Notes under the pieces: generated by a model
The model's database searches: none
Told to the model about the DNA's origin: nothing
The model's input: only the letters and a program-made list of their open reading frames with translations
Position numbers and translations under genes: made by a program
NCBI GenBank assembly: GCA_021775625.1
Contig: JAJFHM010000358.1
Span: forward strand, 1-34,717
Reading direction: 5' to 3'
Length of the DNA: 34,717 nucleotides
Origin: Hyphomicrobiales bacterium
Lineage (GTDB): Bacteria > Pseudomonadota > Alphaproteobacteria > Rhizobiales > JAJFHB01
In this document: positions 16,368 to 24,038 of the stretch, in pieces
Position numbering within the stretch: position 1 is the first letter of the stretch
Layout of the letters: each line of letters opens with the position of its first letter

Positions 16368-17462
16368 ATGACACAGTGGTTTCGGCTGGTCTGTTTGCTG
16401 GTTCCGTTCGCGGTCGCGTTGATGTCACCGGCAAACGCACAGGAAGTGCGGGCTCTCAACACAAACCAGCACTACATCGAGCAGGCCTCAAAGACCCATT
16501 CACTTGACGTTACCGATACAGAGTCCGTGTTTCGCTTTGTCTTCGGCGCCTTGCCAGAATCAGTCACCGTCTATCCCACGGAAAACTACTACTACTTCAG
16601 CTTTTTGCACGACGGCGCCGAATTCGCCGGCAACCTGCGTCTGGACGCCAGCGACCGCGATAAGGGCATCATTCATTTTGCCTATTTTTCGGCCTACGCG
16701 CAGTGGAATCAGGAGATCGTCAGTCAATACAAACCACTGACGGCGGATGATGGCGTTCGGGTCGAAAAGCTCCACGACCTTGCCTACAAGATCACGTTTG
16801 AAGACAAATCAGTTACCTTCAATCTCAATGATCTCACAGACACCCGCCCTCCGCCCGGATCATTGCGCAAGAACGAGGAGTATCTCGGCCCGGTCTTCGA
16901 TGAATCCGGCATCGAGATGTATCTGGTGTTCAACACATCGCTGAAGATTTTCCACTATCTGCTCAACGACGCCGGCGCGGCACGAGAAGTGCTCAACCCA
17001 AGTGGAGTATCGGACCACATCTGGATCGGTCACCGGACCGGCTTTGCCTACTACGCGGACCGGTTGCTTAACCGGAAGATCCTCATTGGCGTCTACAACG
17101 GAAACTCGGAGGTCAACAATTACTTTGACGGTCCCTTCGATCAGTTGCCGGACAATTTTATCAGGGGCAACGCATTGAAGGATGCGCTGGAGGCCGCATT
17201 CCCCTCGATCAAGGGCAAGATTGATCGCTACGGCAATGCAGAAGGCGGGCAAACGCGTATTCTGGTAACGCCGTATATCCACTATGACAGCCCGTACGAA
17301 CTGCAATATTTCTCCGAATGTGCCGACACCGCCAGCGAAGACGAAGACGCCTATTACCGCTGCTTCAGCGTAGAGGAAGACGACGACGCGGAAGCGGCCG
17401 ATGCAAGCGCCGATGAAAGCACGGACACACCGTCTCAGGACACCTCCGTGACCGGCGACTGA
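16368..17462 (+). CDS. exported protein of unknown function
   Basis: The product has 364 residues with a clear signal peptide (MTQWFRLVCLLVPFAVALMSPANA, then QEV). The mature part is rich in Tyr, Phe, Asp and Asn and reads like a beta-rich periplasmic or surface protein (SVTVYPTENYYYFSFLHDG, HIWIGHRTGFAYYADRL). Two cysteines near the C-terminus (ECADTASEDED, YYRCFSVEE) may pair. The last 35 residues are a highly acidic, low-complexity tail (EEDDDAEAADASADESTD). The gene starts 87 nt after the hexapeptide-repeat protein on the same strand, so the two could share a transcript. An acidic-tailed exported protein beside a basic-tailed one invites an electrostatic partnership, which is inference only. 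I do not recognise a family. Confidence 0.78.
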   Translation: MTQWFRLVCLLVPFAVALMSPANAQEVRALNTNQHYIEQASKTHSLDVTDTESVFRFVFGALPESVTVYPTENYYYFSFLHDGAEFAGNLRLDASDRDKGIIHFAYFSAYAQWNQEIVSQYKPLTADDGVRVEKLHDLAYKITFEDKSVTFNLNDLTDTRPPPGSLRKNEEYLGPVFDESGIEMYLVFNTSLKIFHYLLNDAGAAREVLNPSGVSDHIWIGHRTGFAYYADRLLNRKILIGVYNGNSEVNNYFDGPFDQLPDNFIRGNALKDALEAAFPSIKGKIDRYGNAEGGQTRILVTPYIHYDSPYELQYFSECADTASEDEDAYYRCFSVEEDDDAEAADASADESTDTPSQDTSVTGD

Positions 17463-17512
17463 TACCACCCTCACCGTGCTATAAGCCTCACGAGTAAACA
17501 CGGAGAAACCAG

Positions 17513-18880
17513 ATGCAGGCGTGGCTTGACGCAGCCCTTGACTACATTCCCGGGTGGCTTGACTTTCAGATGCGTCAATCCGAACGCCCCGGCTGTTCGA
17601 TCGCCATCACGCACAAGGGCCGGATCGTTCTGGAGCGGGCTTTCGGCTCTGCCGACACCGTCAAGGGGACCAAATTGACGTCGCGGCACCGGTTTCGTGC
17701 GGCCTCGCACTCCAAGACATTCACCAGCGCAGCCATCATGAAGCTGCGCGAGCAAAACCACTTGCGGCTCGACGACCGCGTCGGCGACTACGTTCCCGGC
17801 CTCTACCGCGACGTTGCTGAATGCACCATAAACCAGCTTCTCTCCCACAGCGCCGGGATTATCCGAGACGGAACGGATACCGGTCAGTGGCAGGACCGCA
17901 GACCGTTCCTCGACCGCCAGGAACTGATGCATGCACTTGCCGAGCCTCCGGTGCTGGCAGCGAGCATGCAGCTGAAATACTCAAACCACGGTTACGGCCT
18001 GCTCGGTCTGGTCGTCGAAGCCATCGCCGGAGAACCATTCAAGGACTGGCTCTCCCGCGAAATCATCACCGCCTCGAAGCTCCGGAACACCCAACCAGAC
18101 GGCCCCGCCACCACGGGCAAACCGTTCGCCAGGGGCCACAGCGGCAAGGTGCTACTCGGGCACCGCGTCGTCATCCCCGCGGATAACGCGACCAACGCAC
18201 TGGCGCCCGCCACCGGCATCATCTCAACCGCCGGCGATCTTGCCCGGTTTTTCGCCAGCCTCGATCCGGATGCAAAGACCAGCGTGCTGACACCCGCGAG
18301 CCGCCGCGAGATGGTGCGCCGGCAATGGCGCGATCCGCACTCGACCATCGAAAGTCACTATGGTCTCGGCATGATGATCGGAAAGGTCGATGATTGGGAA
18401 TGGTTCGGGCACAGTGGCGGGTTTCAAGGGGTCGCCAGCCGCACCGTCACGTTGCCCAAGCGCGACATCACCATTTCCGTACTGACCAACTCCATCGACG
18501 GGCCGGCCGGCGCCTGGTCCGACGGAATTATCCACATCCTGCGCGGCTTTTCCAAACGCGGTGCGCCCACAAAAGCCACTGCAGGCTGGTCCGGTCGTTG
18601 GTGGACTGTCTGGGGCGTCATCGACCTCGTTGCCGCCAAGGATCATGTGGCGGTTGCCAGTCCAGCCCTTTTGAACCCATTCTCCGGCGCCAGTAAAATC
18701 AAAATTGCGGGACAAGATGTCGGCTGGATCGATCAGTCCAGCGGCTATGGCAATCCAGGCGAAGGCGCGAGGCTGGTTCGCGGACGCACTGGCCGCATCC
18801 GCGAAGTATGGATCGCCGGCACGAAGTTCCTGCCAGAACGCGCTGCCAGGGCCGAATTGAAGAAAATGTATCAAAAGTGA
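17513..18880 (+). CDS. serine hydrolase, beta-lactamase/class C esterase family
   Basis: The product is 455 residues from ATG 17513 with a GGAGAAACC ribosome site. The N-terminal domain has the three active-site motifs of penicillin-binding-protein-like hydrolases: SxxK in ASHSKTF (Ser65, Lys68), YSN (156-158) and HSGG at 300-303 in WFGHSGGFQG. A C-terminal extension of about 110 residues (from about 345) is not part of the catalytic fold and reads like a small beta domain (IKIAGQDVGWIDQSSGYG). No signal peptide is visible, so the protein is probably cytoplasmic and acts as an esterase or peptidase, not as a resistance beta-lactamase. It follows the exported protein gene by 50 nt. Its stop is 13 nt from that of the convergent outer-membrane protein gene. 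The substrate is unknown. Confidence 0.88.
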   Translation: MQAWLDAALDYIPGWLDFQMRQSERPGCSIAITHKGRIVLERAFGSADTVKGTKLTSRHRFRAASHSKTFTSAAIMKLREQNHLRLDDRVGDYVPGLYRDVAECTINQLLSHSAGIIRDGTDTGQWQDRRPFLDRQELMHALAEPPVLAASMQLKYSNHGYGLLGLVVEAIAGEPFKDWLSREIITASKLRNTQPDGPATTGKPFARGHSGKVLLGHRVVIPADNATNALAPATGIISTAGDLARFFASLDPDAKTSVLTPASRREMVRRQWRDPHSTIESHYGLGMMIGKVDDWEWFGHSGGFQGVASRTVTLPKRDITISVLTNSIDGPAGAWSDGIIHILRGFSKRGAPTKATAGWSGRWWTVWGVIDLVAAKDHVAVASPALLNPFSGASKIKIAGQDVGWIDQSSGYGNPGEGARLVRGRTGRIREVWIAGTKFLPERAARAELKKMYQK

Positions 18881-18893
18881 GTGAATTCTGCGG

Positions 18894-19988
18894 TCAATAG
18901 ACCACTGAAATCTGACCGCCGCCGGAATATTCAATGTAGTTAGACCGGCCCAGACCGCCGACCCCGCCCGAGAGTGAAAGCGAGATCATTTCAGTCAAAA
19001 CGATATTCACGCCACCGGTAACGGAGAAGTCGACGGCCGGGTCGTTGACATTTGACGCAACCAGGCCCGAATCCAGAGGCGGATTGCCGAATATGTCAAA
19101 TTCCCACGCACCCTCCACCGTGACTGACGGCTCGATCGAACGCACATCGTCGATCGCAATGGCATAGCTCAGCGTCGCGCCGAAATTCATCACAGCGGTG
19201 TGGACGGTTTGCGCGGCAAAAAATGTTGCGGCACTGTCGGTATACGCACTATCACGGTTGTAGGAATAAGAAAGCCCAACACTTGGGGATAACGTCAGGT
19301 TATCGCCAAGTGGGACATAGCCTGTGAGATTTGTCGCAAAGTTCCAACTGCGCGAGGAGAAGTCTCCGATCGATATTCGATCTGAGATGTCGTTCTTTGC
19401 CCAGGTATAGGTGAACGCCGCGTCGAACAGCAGGTTATCGCTCAGAGCGACGGCAATATACGGCCCGACACCGTAGCTCTGGGTCTCGAGGCGTCCGGGC
19501 GCAAAGGCTGCCCCGCCGAAATTGTTATCGATATCGGAAATGTCGTAGTTAAACGAGACACCCACCACCACGCTGTTGTTCAATGTGATATCCAGACCGG
19601 TACCGACCGTTGCCATTGGACCATCAAACTCGGCACCAGGCTCATCGCCCTCAATGTGAGTATAGCTGCCGTCAACCCAAATTCCCCAGCTCGGTGCAGC
19701 TTCAGGCTCGGCGGACACCGGAGAAACGACGGTTCCGAGGCCCGCAAACTGCCCAACGCTGCGTCGCGCATCGTCGCCACGCAGCCTGCCTTCGACAAGC
19801 TGTTTGATCCGCAGCCTGATGTTCTCGCCGCGCTGGATCAGCAATCTCGGAACGACAATGCGTTGCTGATCACGGAAGAAGTCACCCGCATGGGTGCTTG
19901 GCGCCCAAGGCACAGACGCAACAAAGCCGATCGCACCGCAAATTGCAGCGTACCCTAACGACTTCAGTCCTGACCGGATTTTCCCCAC
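18894..19988 (-). CDS. autotransporter-type beta-barrel outer membrane protein
   Basis: This protein has 364 residues from GTG 19988, with GAGGGAT about 11 nt before it. A signal peptide (GLKSLGYAAICGAIGFVASV...STHA) is followed by a short region of about 60 residues rich in Arg (DQQRIVVPRLLIQRGENIRL). From about residue 95 to the end it alternates polar and hydrophobic residues in strands typical of an autotransporter beta-domain (SWGIWVDGSYTHIEGD, VGVSFNYDISD, YGVGPYIAVALSDNLLFDAAFTY). The last strand ends in ISVVY, with the terminal aromatic residue needed for BAM recognition. There is no large passenger, so it may be a passenger-less barrel or a porin-like protein. Confidence 0.82.
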   Translation of the reverse strand: MGKIRSGLKSLGYAAICGAIGFVASVPWAPSTHAGDFFRDQQRIVVPRLLIQRGENIRLRIKQLVEGRLRGDDARRSVGQFAGLGTVVSPVSAEPEAAPSWGIWVDGSYTHIEGDEPGAEFDGPMATVGTGLDITLNNSVVVGVSFNYDISDIDNNFGGAAFAPGRLETQSYGVGPYIAVALSDNLLFDAAFTYTWAKNDISDRISIGDFSSRSWNFATNLTGYVPLGDNLTLSPSVGLSYSYNRDSAYTDSAATFFAAQTVHTAVMNFGATLSYAIAIDDVRSIEPSVTVEGAWEFDIFGNPPLDSGLVASNVNDPAVDFSVTGGVNIVLTEMISLSLSGGVGGLGRSNYIEYSGGGQISVVY

Positions 19989-20167
19989 GTGATCGGTGAT
20001 CCCTCAAATACACTTGTGCAATTCGGTACGGATTGCCCACCGAAACACATGGCGAACCTTAGCAGACCTGAGGGCCAGATCAACGATAGGATGGTGTTCC
20101 GGTGCTCGAAAGACAAATTGAACCCATCCCCGGTTACAACTGTCCGACCGCCGGCAAAGCCACTGTT

Positions 20168-21325
20168 TCAGCCGAAAACGCCATCCATGCGCTTCGCGAC
20201 TTCCTCAAGCATAACCTCGGTCGCCCCGCCGCCAACCGCCTGCACGCGCGCATCGCGCACCATCCGCTCTATGGCGGTGCCTGTCATATACCCGAAGCCG
20301 CCGTGATATTGCTGACAGGCGTACATGACCTCATTCACAAGTTCGCCGCACAAGGCCTTCAGCATGGAGACTTCGCGGACCACATCGTCGCCATGGCTCG
20401 CGCGCCACGCGGTTTCATAAGTAAACGCCCGTGCCGACGCCACTTTTGCGGACAACATGGCAATCTTGTTGCGGATCACCGGTTGCTGCCACAATGATTT
20501 GCCGAAGGCCGGCCGGTCGAGTGCGTATTGCACCGTGAGTTCAATTGCCTTTTGAGCTTCACCCATCGACTGTGCAGCAAGGGTCAGACGCTCGTTCTGG
20601 AAATTCTGCATGACCGCATAAAACCCGCGGTTCTCCTGTCCCAGAAGGTTTTCTTCCGGCACCCGGCAGTCCTCGAACAGAAGTTCTGCTGTATCAGATG
20701 ACCGCCATCCCATCTTGTCCAGTTCCTGGGCGACAGTAAATCCCTTGGTGCCCTTCTCCACGATGAACATGGAAATACCCCTGGACCCCTTGGCCGATCC
20801 GTCGGTCTTGGCCGCGATGAAGTAGAGGTCGGCGAGCACACCGTTCGTAATGTAGATCTTCTGCCCGTTCAAAACCCAATCGGAACCGTCGCGATGCGCC
20901 CTGGTCTTGATCGCCGCCACATCGGACCCCGCATTGGGTTCCGTAATACCAACCGCTGTGATCTTCTCGCCGGCGATCACACCGGGCAGATATTTCGCCT
21001 GCTGTTCATCGCTTCCCGCATTGACCAGATGCGGTGACGCCATATCGGTGTGAACCAGGACCCCGACGGCGAAGCCTCCGAATGTCGAGCGCCCGAGTTC
21101 CTCCGACATGACCACCGTTCCCAGATAGTCCATCTCCGAACCGCCATACCGGGCAGGATAGCGCAACCCGAACATCCCGAGTTCCCCCATCTTGCGCAAG
21201 GTTTTGCGCGGCACGTGGCCGTCTTTCTCCCATTGCTCGCCATACGGCTCGACTTCTTCGCGAACGAAGCGGCGCACTTGGTCGCGCAAGAGCGCATGCT
21301 CCTCTCCCAGATACGGTGATTGCAT
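20168..21325 (-). CDS. acyl-CoA dehydrogenase (medium/branched-chain type)
   Basis: This 385-residue flavoenzyme desaturates an acyl-CoA and passes electrons to ETF. It shows ITEPNAGSDVA (127-137), the FAD/substrate loop KIYITNG and the C-terminal QYHGGFGYMTGTAIERMVRDAR. At the place where medium- and short-chain enzymes carry the catalytic Glu in YEGT, it has GGGATEVM. The base is therefore probably Glu245 in QNERLTLAA, the position used by isovaleryl-CoA and long-chain dehydrogenases. The gene lies 96 nt downstream of leucine dehydrogenase on the same strand, which favours a branched-chain acyl-CoA such as isovaleryl-CoA as substrate. No methylcrotonyl-CoA carboxylase gene is in view, so this remains inference. 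Confidence 0.92.
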   Translation of the reverse strand: MQSPYLGEEHALLRDQVRRFVREEVEPYGEQWEKDGHVPRKTLRKMGELGMFGLRYPARYGGSEMDYLGTVVMSEELGRSTFGGFAVGVLVHTDMASPHLVNAGSDEQQAKYLPGVIAGEKITAVGITEPNAGSDVAAIKTRAHRDGSDWVLNGQKIYITNGVLADLYFIAAKTDGSAKGSRGISMFIVEKGTKGFTVAQELDKMGWRSSDTAELLFEDCRVPEENLLGQENRGFYAVMQNFQNERLTLAAQSMGEAQKAIELTVQYALDRPAFGKSLWQQPVIRNKIAMLSAKVASARAFTYETAWRASHGDDVVREVSMLKALCGELVNEVMYACQQYHGGFGYMTGTAIERMVRDARVQAVGGGATEVMLEEVAKRMDGVFG

Positions 21326-21421
21326 GGCGGGGTCTCGTCTTTTTTGTCGGCTGAAGGTTGCGGGATCTCAACGCTGAAGATACTGCGAATTCGTTGTTTC
21401 AGCAATCCGACGGGTGCTCGC

Positions 21422-22471
21422 TTACGACGCGTTCGCAATAATCTCCCGAGCCATCTGATCGGCGATGACGCTGGTTGGTGTGTCTTCACCATCGGCTCTT
21501 TGAAAAATCGCAAGCGAGCGGTCATAGATCCGGTTGACCTTTTCGCGCAGTTCGGCCTCGGACACATCACCATCATACTCCGCGGCAACCGCGATGATGC
21601 CGGCTGAATTCACCACGTAGTCCGGCGCATACAGGATACCGCGCTTGCGTAGTGTGATGCCATCTTGCTCGGTGCCGAGCTGATTGTTTGCAGCGCCTGC
21701 GATGATCTTCGCCTGAAGACCTGGAATAGTGTCGGCATTGATCACACCGCCCAATGCACACGGAGCGACGATATCGACATCCTGGAACAGGATCGCAGTG
21801 GCATCGACCGCTTCAGCGCCCAGTTCATCGCAGGCGCGTTCCACATTGGGTTGGTAGACATCGGCCACCATCAGTTTCGCACCGGCGTCCGTGAGGTGCT
21901 TGCACAGGTTGAACCCCACATTGCCAACCCCTTGAACGGCAACGCTCAGACCATCCAGAGTGTCGCGATTGAACTTGTGCCGCACCGCTGCCTGCATCCC
22001 CAGGAACACTCCGAGCGCAGTTGTCGGCGAAGGATCTCCACCAAAATCTGTCCCGTCCCGCCCGATCCCGCTGACATAAACGGTCTGGCTCGCGGCCACC
22101 TCCATATCGGCGACTTTGATGCCGACATCTTCGGCTGTGATGTAGCGGCCGCCGAGCGCATCAACCGCCCGTCCGAAGGCTTCGAACAGGGCTTTCGACT
22201 TGTCCGTTTTGCTGTCGCCGATGATCACTGCCTTGCCGCCGCCATAGACCAGTCCGGCCAGGGCGTTCTTGTAGCTCATGCCGCGTGACAGCCGCAGCAC
22301 ATCGCTCAGGGCTTCGGCCTCGGTTCCATAGGGCCACATCCGGCAGCCGCCAAAGCCCGGACCAAGCGCAGTGGAATGCACCGCAATCATACCCTTGAGA
22401 CCACTGGCTTGGTCATAGAACATCTGAACGGTTTCATGGGCATCGAAGTCAGGATTGGAGAACACAGTCAT
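21422..22471 (-). CDS. ldh: leucine dehydrogenase (Glu/Leu/Phe/Val dehydrogenase family)
   Basis: The product is 349 residues from ATG 22471. AGGA lies 7 nt before this start. An upstream in-frame ATG at 22540 has no ribosome site and would add 23 residues absent from the family. The enzyme deaminates leucine, valine or isoleucine to the 2-oxo acid with NAD. The N-terminal catalytic domain has GPGFGGCRMWPY and GMSYKNALAGLVYGGGKAVI, placing lysines at 68 and 80 exactly as in Bacillus leucine dehydrogenase. The nucleotide-binding domain has VQGVGNVGFNLCKHL. The later motif AGAANNQLG is also conserved. The acyl-CoA dehydrogenase downstream probably acts later in the same catabolic route. Confidence 0.92.
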   Translation of the reverse strand: MTVFSNPDFDAHETVQMFYDQASGLKGMIAVHSTALGPGFGGCRMWPYGTEAEALSDVLRLSRGMSYKNALAGLVYGGGKAVIIGDSKTDKSKALFEAFGRAVDALGGRYITAEDVGIKVADMEVAASQTVYVSGIGRDGTDFGGDPSPTTALGVFLGMQAAVRHKFNRDTLDGLSVAVQGVGNVGFNLCKHLTDAGAKLMVADVYQPNVERACDELGAEAVDATAILFQDVDIVAPCALGGVINADTIPGLQAKIIAGAANNQLGTEQDGITLRKRGILYAPDYVVNSAGIIAVAAEYDGDVSEAELREKVNRIYDRSLAIFQRADGEDTPTSVIADQMAREIIANAS

Positions 22472-22478
22472 GCCTTGG

Positions 22479-22482
22479 TCCT
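22479..22482 (-). promoter_or_regulatory. Shine-Dalgarno that decides the leucine dehydrogenase start
   Basis: On the minus strand AGGA precedes ATG 22471 by 7 nt, within GTGAGGACCAAGGC. The upstream in-frame ATG at 22540 has no comparable site. Confidence 0.65.
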
Positions 22483-22557
22483 CACCACGCGCCAGAACAT
22501 TGCGCGACCGGGTCAGCAAGTTTGGATTTTGGAGTTTCATGGGGCACCGATCGATTA

Positions 22558-22583
22558 GGGCCTGTTGTGGATCATAGTTGCAG
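22558..22583 (+). repeat. solo end related to the palindromic element at 7340
   Basis: GGGCCTGTTGTGG (22558-22570) followed by ATCATAGTTGCAG (22571-22583) matches the left end of the 267-bp element at 22 of 26 positions. No complementary right end is present in the following few hundred bases. It lies between leucine dehydrogenase and the divergent FemAB-like gene. A remnant of another copy, or of a parent insertion sequence with similar ends, is likely. Confidence 0.65.
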
Positions 22584-22742
22584 TTCCACTATATTTAATG
22601 ATTCTTAACGAAATCTGGTTTCGAACTGCATGACACCCGCAACACTAATGCTAGAATGAACGTGGGCGCGTGAAACAATCGACAATCTGCATGTCTCACT
22701 TTCACGCATTGAGACAGAAGTTTGCAGCATTTCGGCATGTGA

Positions 22743-23957
22743 ATGGACCAGAGAGTCAACATAAGCGTCGAGGGGGAAAGTGAACCGGTTTCCACCGGCG
22801 ATCTTACTTGCGCGCTTTATGCATCTGCCGAAAATATTCCACGTACCGCATGGTTCTCCGTCGTTCAGTCCGAGGACTGGCCGATGCACCCCGATGTCCT
22901 GCACCTGCAGGAACGCACACTCGCAGACCAGGCCCGGTTCTGGTTCGGCATCGTTAACAACCAGCACGGAGAGCCCCAGGCCTGTGCAGCTTTCGCCTTG
23001 TTCGCCACGGATGTGGTCCAGGCCTCGCCACAACTGGTCAAGGCAGCCATCGCACCGCTCCGCCGCCTTTGGCCAAACACACTGAATTCAAAGATCCTGT
23101 TCTGTGGCCTTCCGATCCCGGATGGCGGCAACCACCTGCGGATCCATCCGTCAGCTCACAGTGCCGGCGTTTTGCGCTGCATCGATGCCACCATGCTCAA
23201 CCTCGCCAGGTCCACCGGCGCACCGATCATGGTGATAAAGGAATTTACCGACGACGAAGCGTCTCAATTGCACGGACTGGAAGACCTCGGTTACCTGCGC
23301 GGCAACATTCCGCCCATGCACCAGTTTACACAGCCGTTTAAAAGCTTTGACGCATACCGGGATGCGCTGAGATCGAACTACCGCCGCCAGCTCGACGCGT
23401 CGATCACAAAGTTTGAAGCCCTCGACGCAACGGTCAGTCATTATACGGAGCCCCACGCCATTCGCCGGAAATTCACAGACGATGTGCATGGGCTTTACCT
23501 CAATGTTCTCGCCCACAGCGCGCATCGTCTGGAAATCCTGCCTGCGGCCTTCTTCCGCGAACTGCCCCGGACCATTCCAAACGACGTTGTCCTGACACTC
23601 GTGGAGCATCGCGGCAAGCCGCTCGCGTTCGCATTCGGGATCCACAGGAACCATACATTCAGCAACCTGTATGTCGGCTGCGATTACGCCATGAACTCTA
23701 AAGCGGATCTCTATTTCAATGTCTTCCATCTCTCGATGAGCGCAGCCTTCAAGCGCGGCGCAAGCCATATGAAACTCGGCGCCACATCCGACGACTTCAA
23801 GGCGAGGCTCGGCTGCTCGCAAAGCAACGCCTGTGCCTATGCGCGCGCCACGGGACCCCGCACAAACAAGATGTTTCGCGCATTTTCCGGACTGCTGTTT
23901 CCCCCGGTAACGCAAATTGCGCCGCGCCGGGTGTTCCGGGAAACGCCACGCTCGTGA
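22743..23957 (+). CDS. FemAB/GNAT-like acyltransferase of unknown substrate
   Basis: The product is 404 residues with no signal peptide or membrane segment. Two halves can be seen, as in tandem-GNAT proteins of the FemAB/peptidoglycan-recognition type. The N-terminal half has FWFGIVNNQHGEPQACAAFALF. The C-terminal half starts near YRDALRSNYRRQLDAS (about 203-218) and has the GNAT-like core VEHRGKPLAFAFGIHRN, then YVGCDYAMNSKADLYFN and KLGATSDDFKARLGC. Such proteins transfer aminoacyl or acyl groups to amines. No lipid or wall gene nearby suggests a substrate. No clear ribosome site precedes ATG 22743. The next gene starts 81 nt downstream on the same strand, so this may be the first gene of a three-gene unit with a metallophosphoesterase and a GMC oxidoreductase. 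Confidence 0.7.
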   Translation: MDQRVNISVEGESEPVSTGDLTCALYASAENIPRTAWFSVVQSEDWPMHPDVLHLQERTLADQARFWFGIVNNQHGEPQACAAFALFATDVVQASPQLVKAAIAPLRRLWPNTLNSKILFCGLPIPDGGNHLRIHPSAHSAGVLRCIDATMLNLARSTGAPIMVIKEFTDDEASQLHGLEDLGYLRGNIPPMHQFTQPFKSFDAYRDALRSNYRRQLDASITKFEALDATVSHYTEPHAIRRKFTDDVHGLYLNVLAHSAHRLEILPAAFFRELPRTIPNDVVLTLVEHRGKPLAFAFGIHRNHTFSNLYVGCDYAMNSKADLYFNVFHLSMSAAFKRGASHMKLGATSDDFKARLGCSQSNACAYARATGPRTNKMFRAFSGLLFPPVTQIAPRRVFRETPRS

Positions 23958-24038
23958 GCCTGACGCGAATGTGTGTGGCCTTGCCGGTCCGCGCCTGTTT
24001 GAATAGACCTGACACAGGAAAATGAACCAGGAGGATTC

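Noticed and set aside
17513-18880. Antibiotic-resistance beta-lactamase
   Set aside because: The SxxK and YSN motifs are present, but there is no signal peptide, and a C-terminal extension points to an esterase/peptidase-like serine hydrolase.
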